A stretch of 64,000 nt of DNA from Metellina segmentata (lineage: Eukaryota > Arthropoda > Arachnida > Araneae > Tetragnathidae), in NCBI GenBank assembly GCA_947359465.1, contig OX375873.1, positions 76,324,278 through 76,388,277 on the forward strand, given 5' to 3'. The notes beneath the pieces are model-generated. The model worked only from the letters and a program-made list of their open reading frames with translations, ran no database searches and had not been told where the DNA came from. Of this stretch, positions 10,425 through 21,400 are shown one piece after another (position 1 is the first letter of the stretch; every line of letters starts with the position of its first letter). A program made the translations under genes and the position numbers.

Positions 10425-10657
10425 ATACCGACCAACCGGTCTAGTGGTTAAGGTGTTGGCCTCTGGATAAGAAGGTTCCTGGTTCGAATCCGGGGTCAGG
10501 GCATGGATGTAATTGTGCTGTCCTTAGTTAGGGGTAGTGATGGTCGCCCATTGGGTGCCCCTTCACAAATGACCATAGCTTCCCGGCCTTGCAGTGACCT
10601 ATGTTAACAATCAAGTGCCAGCCGTAATTTAAAAATTAAAAAAAAAAAAAAAAAAAT
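10425..10657 (+). mobile_element. SINE with the same tRNA head but a different body and poly-A tail
   Basis: The head CCGGTCTAGTGGTTAAGG to GGTTCGAATCCGGGG is nearly that of S1. The body (GGTAGTGATGGTCGCCCATT and on) is unrelated to S1 and the end is A-rich. This is a second SINE subfamily sharing one head. Confidence 0.7.
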
Positions 10658-12085
10658 GAGATTATTTAGTTATATATTCTTAACCCCTTATCCAATTTAA
10701 TGTTTTCAACTTGTGAATATCAATCACAAAAGCAGTATTTTTTTTTTATGCACTGTGGTAACTGATTTTTTTTTTAACACAAGACTTGGGAGAACTTAAC
10801 TTTGATGTTTTTCATTTATAATTATATTCATATTACTTTAAGATGCAAAACATCAAAATTCATTTATTAATGAATAAGCAAAATCCAATTTATATAACTA
10901 AAGAATTGACAAATTAAAAATCTTTTAATAAACTACTCATAAATTACAAACAAATACGAAGCAAACTCAGTACACCTTTATTAAAAAGTAATGCAAAATT
11001 TAATTTAATTCCCTACAGTAAACATCCAAATAAAATCTGAAGATAAGCTTTAATCCAGTGAAATTCACATGTTTTGAAATTCATAGCTGAATATTGTCTA
11101 CAACCTAGAAATGAAACTTAAAAAATATAAATAGTGAAATAAAAACATGTCAATCCCAAATTAATCATCCACAGTAAACAGATATTATGTACAGGACAAA
11201 TTTAAATATTTAAAAACAAAGTACAAATGTTATAATCATATAAAAAAAGAAAAATAATTCTTATTAAAATTTGTTCATAGTTCTACCTAAACAGATATTT
11301 AATAAAATATAAATTATAAAAAAATTCTCGAGCAAGTGGATAAAACAATTCTGAAAGATAGATGAAAATGATATAACAAAATTATAAAAAAAAAATATTT
11401 CATTCTGTAAATCTTAAAAAAATCTGATTGAAAAAGAGCTAATGATATATAATTTTTTGTAATCCATTCATGTGTCAATATAGACAGGCAGCAATTCATA
11501 AGATGTAAATAATATTTATTGAAAACTATTACCTTTCTTTTGCAGTCAAGTGAAGTTAGAAAGCATTTTTTAAGCATCACAAAATTTAGAGTACTGAAAT
11601 TCACACTTAGCCTTGTAAAATGGACTAACTTTGTTTAAAATAAATATGGATACAATATCACACAACCAAATGATTAGACAATAACATTTTCATTTGATAG
11701 CAAATAAAATCAAACAACTCAAATGAGAGGGCTCTTAAAATAGCTGAAATATAATATCAAGTTCAAAGAATCAATGCATTTTCCATTACAATAAGCAGTT
11801 ACAAAAACTATGCCATTCCAGAATAGCATTCTAACAAACAAGTTCCTACTCTCAATTATGCTGGAAAGAGTGAAAGAAAACTAGTCAGTTTTGAAAACAA
11901 TGACATATTTAAAAAAGAAATTTTTAATTAGACTCATGAATAGCTTAACATGTTTAGGTAAAGATTTTTTAAATAAGTGGTTTTGTGCAAATATTTCTTT
12001 TAATTCAGTCAGTAAAACAGTTGACAAGAGAAAAACTTCTAACAATGCTGCAATATTTATTAGCAGGCAAATTGACAGAAAAATA
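10658..12085. other. AT-rich stretch downstream of TMX1
   Basis: No gene or recognised repeat was found. The part next to 12364 is probably TMX1 3' UTR and its flank. Several minus-strand AATAAA hexamers occur. Confidence 0.3.
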
Positions 12086-12363
12086 TTTATTTATACATGT
12101 AAGTGTAAAATGAAAGATTTATGTTGCATAGTTACTTTGATTCTAAAGCTTCATGTAAAAAGGCTAATCCTCACAAATCAGATACACTTATTAATCACAA
12201 TTTCAGACTATACAAATTCAAAGTATTAAGGGTTCTGAAAAGTACAAAAATATTATTCTTTACAAGGTAATCTGTTCTGTAATAGCTATTATTCTAGATT
12301 GTTATTTTTTGTCAGTTTCATGACATCAGTGAGAGAGATAGGAGGATGGCAAATTAGATTTTA

Positions 12364-12465
12364 TCACTCAGATGATGTAGCTTCTTTCCTCCTCCTTATA
12401 TCAGCGTCCCCTTCTGTGTCATCTTTAATAACATCTTCTCCCTCAAAATCACCATCACTTTCATG
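12364..12465 (-). CDS. TMX1: TMX1 exon 6 (acidic tail and stop)
   Basis: 102 nt from a CTAG acceptor to a TGA stop (complement of 12364..12366). It encodes an acidic tail, HESDGDFEGEDVIKDD and on to RRRKEATSSE, resembling the Glu-rich tail of TMX1. Possible AATAAA signals for the minus strand lie at 12086..12091 and nearby, giving a 3' UTR of roughly 300 nt. Confidence 0.85.
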   Translation of the reverse strand, partial: HESDGDFEGEDVIKDDTEGDADIRRRKEATSSE

Positions 12466-15400
12466 CTAGTTTCAAGAAAATATAATTAACAAGCTGTTCA
12501 TACTTTAAAATAATATATTAAATAACAATGAGAAAATATGTAATTATTCGACTTGAATCATCATTTGTTTGTTAGTGTGTATCGTTAGTAGCAATAAAAT
12601 TCTCAAACAAGAAAGTTGTGTCAAAAGTGCCTTCCTTGGAAGAGAGAGAAATGGGCAAACAAGGCAACTTAAGTATGCAATTTTGATGAGGAGTTGGGAT
12701 ATTTAACATTAAGATTAGTTGAACACCATAAATGTTTTGATGGTAAGATTTTCTAATGTCTTTCCTTTGGGTGTTGCGAATAATACCATTTCTGATAAAA
12801 CTGCTTACAATACATTTAGTGATGCAAGGAATGATCAAAAGATGGTGCACTAAGAGAAGTCATATTTTTTTAAACTTTGAAATTTACCATAATATCTCAA
12901 TTTATTCTCAACTACCACCAATACACATGTATTGTCAAAACCTGGTCATACACAAGGAGGCATGAAATTCAACGTGGCAAATTTCTGCTCAGAATGTAAT
13001 TTCTAGAGTTCGTATTTTAATTCTACTTTTTGTGTGTATGTGTTTCTTATTCTTTATTAATTTTCTTGCAGCTGCCATGGAAAACAGGTTGGAAACCACT
13101 GCCTACCTCACATTTTGTTTGAAGAATGACTGTAAGAAAGCGTTAGATTCCAACAGATGATTTTTTTTCTGGAGTATAATGACACAAAATCAAAAAGGAT
13201 ATTTGTTGAATAAAGAAGCTCGTAAAGGATTCAAACATACTTTTGTATGAAAACTGAATGAGTATGTAGGCTGTACAAGGATTATTAAAAAAAAAAAACA
13301 AAGAAATTCCTCATAGAATGTCTTAAGAGTTGAACTGTGCAACTGGTTAGCAATTCTATTGATAACTGGAGTCCTGTAACAATGGTTGATAATCCTTTTA
13401 AATTTGAAATTTTATCTGCTTTAAAGCCTTCTAGGCATGCGACAAACATGTAGACCAAAGAGGGAAATGCATTTGCCTGGTAATTATGATCCCAATAAAC
13501 GAACTGTTATTTAGTCTTCAAAGGTAGAATGGTTTTTCAGTAAACTTTTTGGGACAAACTGAGTACAAGAGCAAAGTTTTTATTGAATTTGAATGAAATA
13601 ACATGCATCTTGTTCAGCTATTTCATTTTTAATACTATTAAACTTAATACATAAAGGAAAACGAAATTTAAAATTTTGATTTGAATCAATGATCTTCTCT
13701 ACTATTACAAAATGAAGTGTATACGTGTAAGGTGTACAAACGAATCTATAGCACATACAGCCATGAAATTTGGCACACAGGTAGTCCTAAAGGTGACTGA
13801 ATGCAAGCCTCAAAGCCTGAATTTTAAAATTAATTTATTATCCCAAAAGGTTCTTTTTCCTAGCACTCCACTGTCATGGTGCATGATGATTGTCCAATGA
13901 CGCCATTGGTCCAATGGTAAGTGAAGGAGCGCGTTAATTTCAATTGGATGTGTGGAAGTTTGAACTAGGGATGTTAGAGATTTCACAGTAACAATTTCGC
14001 TACTGGAGAATATCTATGAAGATATTTGAATCAATGATCTTCTCTACTATTACAAAATGCTAGCCCGGTGTTGCTCGTGCCCCTGGTGTAAGGTATTAAT
14101 CTGGAGTAAAGTTTTCCGCAGATTTAAAATCTGTTGAAGATATATTCAATTAAAAAATTATTTATTTAAAGAAAATCATATTTTTAGGTATCAATCTAAA
14201 CTGAAATTTCCCGCAGATTTTAAATCTGTTGAAATTTTTACTCTGTCTTTAACCGTCTAGGAGATAGAAAAAAAAACTGACTTCCAACAGAAAATTCAGG
14301 AAATTTATTTGTCCACGCAAAATCAAAGTGGAAATAAAAAAAATAATTTTCTCCGCGTTCTGAGGTTGAAAAAAACTTGGCATGATTCCAAACCTTGACT
14401 GCAAGGTCACATGGGTAGAAAAAGTTCTCCGCGTTTGAAAAGCGATGGAGAATAAAACTATTAAATTCATTTAATAATCTTCTAGATTGAATTTTAAAAT
14501 TTCGCCGCGACTCAAAAATTGCAAAATTTTTGGACTACCTGTGTGTCATATCTCATTGTTGTAAGTGACATAGATTATCAGGATTTTGCGGCTGCGAAAC
14601 AAACAGACAAACAAACACTTCCTTTTATAATATTAGAGATTGTAAACTGTGCACTCACGAGTTGGGCTAATCAACACTTCAATGAACTTCTGTGTAGTGG
14701 TCATATGCTCAACACTTTCCATTAAAACTAATTACTTTCTGTTAAAGCTTATTAATTTGTTAAAACTAATAATTAATTTCTGTTGATAACTTCCCCTCCT
14801 TAAAGCTTACATTTGCTATTGATTTCGGTGACAGTGTAATTCATTTACGTTGTTTGTTGGAATCAGGGAGGTTTAGCACTAACAGTACTGCAAGTTTAAA
14901 TTAAAATAACTTGATTTAAATCAGCATATCTTGCATATCACTGCACAAACACACTTTACTTGTCCTCATAAATATAGCATATTTGAAATAACACAATGAC
15001 TAGAATATACAGCGAAATTTCTAACGCGAGTGAGCAAAAGACGTACAAATTTTCAGTCTTCAGTCATGATTTTTTTAGAGTGCTTCTAAACTTTAATTTT
15101 GCAATGCATTGAGTTTTTTTTTTTCAATTTGGTTCCTAATAATATTTTTTTTCAAATTCGGGACATTTTTGTTACAAACAGTAACAAAACGTTTTTGTTA
15201 AAACTGTCAAATCTATAACTTATTATTATTAGTTTTTAAATTTAAAAACATCGCACTGTACCTTAGAATGTACTCTTTTTACAGTACAATTATTTTTGAA
15301 ATTGGTTAATAAATAAATGTGATGTGATCAAAAGTTGGTCAGACAAATTTCGTACTTTTTAGATTGCGTTCATTCTGATTCACAGAAATTAAGGTCATAT

Positions 15401-18400
15401 TTTCAGACTAACAGGTTTGCCAGATGCCTTTGAAACTCACTGTGACGCTGTGCTCGTTTTTTCGCTCTATTCTCAGATGGTTTCCAGATTAAGAACAGAT
15501 CAGAATATTACGAAATCAACACGGTTTATTCAAAATTACGCAAGGAACAAAATTGAGATGGCTTTTTTACTCATGCTGCTATTAGTTTAAGGTGCATTAA
15601 GTGTTAAAGTAAAAAAAAAACACTTGCGATAGGAGTATTGGTTTGCGAAGCAAATCCAAATGCATGTTCTTCAACATTGGTAATCCAATCATCATCAGCA
15701 CTTCTTACCGACATATTACATACAACATTTTATCAATAAATTAGTGATTAATTATTAAAATTAATAAAAAATTACTAAATAATGAAATAATTAATAATTA
15801 AAAAATTATTGACTAAATATATAAGTGAATGAATCTTATTTTAAGTCACACAATACGATTTTGTTGATCAAACTACCCGTAATAACCTATTTATTAACAT
15901 CTCATCTACAATTTTTTTTGCATTGAATAGCAAGCACTTTTTGCTTTTTTAAAGTATTCATTGCTTAGTTTGACAGCGTAACAAACTTCCATATAATTTT
16001 TTTTAATGAGGAGTGACTCAAGTGTTTTAGTGTTCATTCTGGAACGAGATTCTTTTTTTTTTTTTAACCATGCTGAAAATTCTCCCACTGCTTGCATTGC
16101 TGTGAGGAACTGACAAAACTAACAACATTATTTTAGGCAATGCCAAATATTTTGCTATGCTTGATTAGGGAAATCTTACACCAAGCTACATAGAAAGCGG
16201 GATTGGGGAAGAGTATTTTCCATATTTTTGTACATGATCTGTAGTTTTTCACTATACATCCGTAGTACCGTAGTTTTCATTTGATTTCCCTACCAACTAC
16301 GGAAATTCCGTAACAGTTGGAGAGTCTGCAAATGGGATTGCATAGCAATCCCCTGGGGTTGGGGAGCGTAGGTGAGCAGTGGGCGAAGCCCCCTAGATTA
16401 TCAAATAAATGTAGAATCAAAAGCAACATTTTGTCAACAGTCATTGTTCAATAAGTTTAAATTATTTAAGATTTTATGAATATCAAAACCAAAAACTTAT
16501 GATGAAATAAAGGAAAATTACCTGTTTCATGTTACCAGAACTTGGACTTTTAGGCAGTGGTTGATAACCCATTCTCGATGGACAGAAGAAATCAATAATA
16601 CAGACAACAATCTGTAAAACAAATGTTTCTGTAAATTGACTGGCATATTTCAATTCTGTATTAATACTGTAGTGAATCACAATAGTTGTCAAAAAATATC
16701 CCTACCAACATTCTGAAAATATACATGTTATCCAAAGTATTTTTATGCATTTAACATTTGTGTCAATTGTAACTGATATGAGATTAAGAGAAGTGTAATG
16801 TATAATGTCCAAAATACCTTTATAAGTATGTAATACAAATTGTTTTTTACAAAATGGAATTTTTTTTCTTCTTATTACTAATGTTTAAAAAAAAAATGAA
16901 TTGAAATAAAAGTTTTAAATGTCTACAAATTATACATTCTACAGAAACTAATTTTTGAACAATGGTGCTTACTGTAATTTTTGGAAAAGTAGAAACATTT
17001 TTTTTCTATAATATTTCATACTTCTGTGCTCAGATGGCAAAATGTTATAAGTCACTTTTCCCAAAAAATTAACAAAGTCCCATCCTGGAGTCTTTTTTGT
17101 TAATGTTTAAAAGGTGGCAAAATGTTGAAAGTCTTTTTCTTTCAGTTTATGGGAAAACAAAGTTGGAAAAATTGTAATAAATCAACAACCACATGTTGAA
17201 TCTTGAAATTGCTGTCACAAAAAATAAAAAAAAGTGACCTATAACATTCTGCCATTTGAGCACAGACAATCTATTCAATACTTTAATTCATTATTGTGTG
17301 TGAAACCTTTCAATATGAATAATACACAAACTTAAATATTTTCTTACATAGAAAAAATCTTCGAAAAATTATAAAATTGTTGAGTTCAGAAAAATGAAAC
17401 AAACATGCAATCTTGAAACAATTTGGCAAAATGCTAACTTTGAGATGCAAGAGATTTATATTTTGCTATATATTGAAATATAATCTTAAAGGGACAAGTC
17501 ATACATATAGCACAGACTTATGCAGTTTTAGTTCACTGTAGTGTATATGTAAGGGAGTTTAGTACAGGGGTCCCACTCTTTTTTTCTAACTAAAAATAAG
17601 GACTTTCTAAGCACTTTCTAGGACAAAATTAGAGCTTCATAAAGGACTTAAAAAAAACAATCAAAAAACCATATTATACATTGTAAAACCCGACTTTCGA
17701 CGAAATGGGGATGCTTTTACAGATTAGTTAATCTTATAAGAACAGTAGTATATAAAAAGTTTAATATTCAAGTCTTTTTCTAAAATTTATACACAAATAT
17801 GAGATTTTTCAAAATAAGCAGTCTGATTTTTACAAAATTCAGTAGTTAATATATGCGCATTTACGTGTACATGTATTAGTAATATGTGTAAGTACATAAA
17901 CAAATTATAGAATGGAGGCCCTCAAGAAAAAAACTTTGGAGTTCTTTTATCTCTTTGCAGTGCATTTGCTTTTTATAAAAAGGGAAAGGAAAATCATCTT
18001 GCATTGCAAAATTACGTGGTCAAAATTGGTTCATTGTATTACATACACATATGAAAATCAAAGCAGAAAAACATTAACTATACTATTCCACCTTCATGAT
18101 TGTCTAGCAATTGATTTAACTTTATTAGTAGATGTATTGATGTCACTTTTCCATTTTGGATACTTGTTTTCAAATGAAAAATTTTGGAAAACTTGCATTT
18201 CAGATTTCTTTATTGAAACCTAATTTTTGAAATCTGCATTTATACGTAACAAAGTAATTGAGGATTAATTAGTTTACACTACATGGAAGTAATATATAAA
18301 TTAGATTTGATGACTTTCCTTCTATAAAATCATATTTACACCAAGACTGCATGTTCCAAATAAACTTTTAAATAATATATATATATATATATATACACAT

Positions 18401-21400
18401 TATTTCAGACACTGATTAGTAATTGTAGAGAAAATACTACATGTAGAGAATAGAAAAGGAATGATTTTTACCAGACCAAGAAGTGCACCAACTAAAATTG
18501 TAAGAAGGCCAAAGATAATATAGGAGCCCCAATATGGTATTCCATAATCTTGAACAAGGGTATTATGCACATTTCTCAACAGCATGGACAATTTGAAAAA
18601 AGACGAGACTGTTGTCATCTGGTAAGATTGGGGTGATTTCCAACTGGATACTGGATCAATGCTCTGCCATTTTTTCTCTTCAACAAAACTGATGAAAGAT
18701 TCCTTGTCTCTAGATCCTCTGTACTGTCGAAAGACACCATCTTTGACACTAAAAAATTACGTTAACAGTAAATATTTAATATGCAGAAAATATTCATACT
18801 TTCCATTTAATTGCTATGCCTGCGACATGCTTGAGCACAACATCCTCATTTTGAAATACTGTACCCTATTATGACTTAGGCAAGACTTTTTTCTGTTTAT
18901 TTATATCTGTAGCACAAGAGTATGTTTCTTGGATACATGTATCACAGCAGTTCTATGTGAATACCCCAATTTTTTAATTTTCATAAGTGGAAGGTAGAAT
19001 AATAATTATATTAAAATGATGAACTTACTGAAATATTGTTGGTAATGCTGTTATCATAAAACGTCCACTGAGACCTGAAAGAAAATGCACGCTGTCATTT
19101 AAATTTCAAATGATAATTTCATAATTAATTAAAAGGAATTGTCTTAAAAATGAGAATTAAAACAATACTTTGATTTTTTCTTCAGAAATTTCTTTCATTC
19201 CCTCAAAACTTTAAGTTTAGTGTTGTGTATGGAACTCTTATGTTTCCTCCCCCCCATACTCTATTAAAGTGACACACCCACCACCATCATATCCTTTCAG
19301 TAGGATAACAAGATTTTGTCAAATATAACGATTTAAATATGAAATAAGGCAGTAATGTTTGTTTGGTTGGCATCAGTACAATAGACTATTAGTCACAGTG
19401 CTGGCACTCTTCGGAGTCACCCCTTTACAAGTCATAAGTCATTGTTTGGTTGATTAATTTGGATTTTATGGCACAAGGTCCAAAAATAAACATGTTACCC
19501 CAAATGTAAGACTAAAAAAGATTCTATAAAAATAAATTAATAATTCAAACAACCAAATCAACATTAAAGTTGATTCACAATGTACATAATCATCCTCTAT
19601 AAAATTAAGGAGTTTGAACTAATGAACATTTTTTTGTGAATACAAATTGTTCCATAAATATGTTCAGCTTGAAATGTAGAACATTTTGAATTAAATCATT
19701 CGAATAAACAAGTTTTTACTATGCTATGCTGTTATTTAAATTCAAGATCGAAATCAGTGTCATAATTTATTTCTACTATTAAAGGTTTGGAACATAATTT
19801 AGACATAATAAATCAGTCTGACACTTGCAGCTATTTAGAACACAAATGAATACTTAAAACATGCTATCTTACCAAAACGTTGAAATAATCAGAAAAATAT
19901 CTTAAAATAAGAAATTTTAATGCATTAATTACGAGAATGAACAGCAGAATGATAATTATCTCAGGACCTTCAAAACTGAAAAGGATGATAGGCTACTTCA
20001 ATGCACTACGACACAAATGCATAGAACCGAGGTAGATATCAGGGAATTGAACTGAGAAATCTTCATTACAGGGTATGGTGTCTGGTGTACTGGGGACACA
20101 CAGAAAAACTCATTAGTATCGTGATACAAGAATTCTAGGCTCCAACGGATCTGACGCTAATGGAGGAGTCCGCTATGCATAGGACGGACGTCCTAATTCT
20201 GACCAGTATGGTCGTCCGGTAGCAAGATCTGTGTCTACCAAAAATATAAGCCTCAAAGAATCTGACTTATCTGCCAATATTGGCTATCTGACCTGGATGG
20301 TCGTCTCGTAGCTGGCCGAAAAGGGATTTGTGCCAATCTGCCGCTAACGTCGAAGTCTGCCTCGGGACGAAGCTTTCAGGTTTTCCACGTCTGAACAGAG
20401 CGTTCGAATCAGGTCAGTACTCTCAAAGTTTTCTCACACAAAAGCAGAATCTCACGATTGATGTTGATCCAAATCCTTTTCGGCTCAGCTTGGAGTGAGA
20501 CAAATCTGTGTTTCCTCCCACTTTCAATGACATGCTGGCCTTATATCCGCAGGAGGTGGTTATCAGGGGCGGTTGAGCCTAGCAAGGGGCCTCCGAATGT
20601 CACAAGGCAAAACTCACCAAAAGAACTCAATGAGAAATTATACAAATTAAAAAGATTAAAGTTAAATCAAATATTAACTTTTATTAGCATTACAGGAACA
20701 GTTACCCCCCAAAAGCAAGTTAATTACTAAACCATTCAATTAAAAACAATACATCTCATGAGACACATACCTGGATTCAATGTGACATCCACATGCCCTA
20801 CTTTTATACTTAAATCATCACTCCACTGAGCAAATTCCTTCCACAGAGGTCCTAATTGTTGACAAGCTGGACACCAAGGAGCAAAGCTGTAACAGGAATA
20901 AATTTATTGTTTAGTAAAAAGCACAAACAAATCTATGTCTACTTAATTTTACAAAACTCTTTGTGAAAATGTGATTAAACAAACAGCATGTAGAGCAATA
21001 GGTTCAAGCACATTTAAATCATGAATCCATAGTTAATGGTGTAATGCTTTAAGCAAATTATTTTTTAGAATTTTAGTGTTCAATGAACAACATCAAAATA
21101 AGCGTTGTCAATTGACCCACACTTTTAATACATTTATTGATGAACAACTTGAATCACAATTGCTCTTCAGGAGTACATAATATTTGCACATTTCTCAAGA
21201 AAATACATACTTATTTCTATGTGTTTGGTAAAATATATAAAAACTTGATTTAAAAAATAGCTTGGTTAAAAAACTGATTTCCTTTGTACAACATACCTTT
21301 TCACTTAATTGTACACATGGCTCAACAAATTGAAAAAATTTGAATTCAAATAAGAATACTGTGTTTTTAGTCTATTACCTATATATTTGATGCGAAAATA

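Noticed and set aside
12572..12965. Overlapping open frames on both strands in TMX1 intron 5
   Set aside because: Neither resembles a known protein, and both can be explained by chance in AT-rich DNA.
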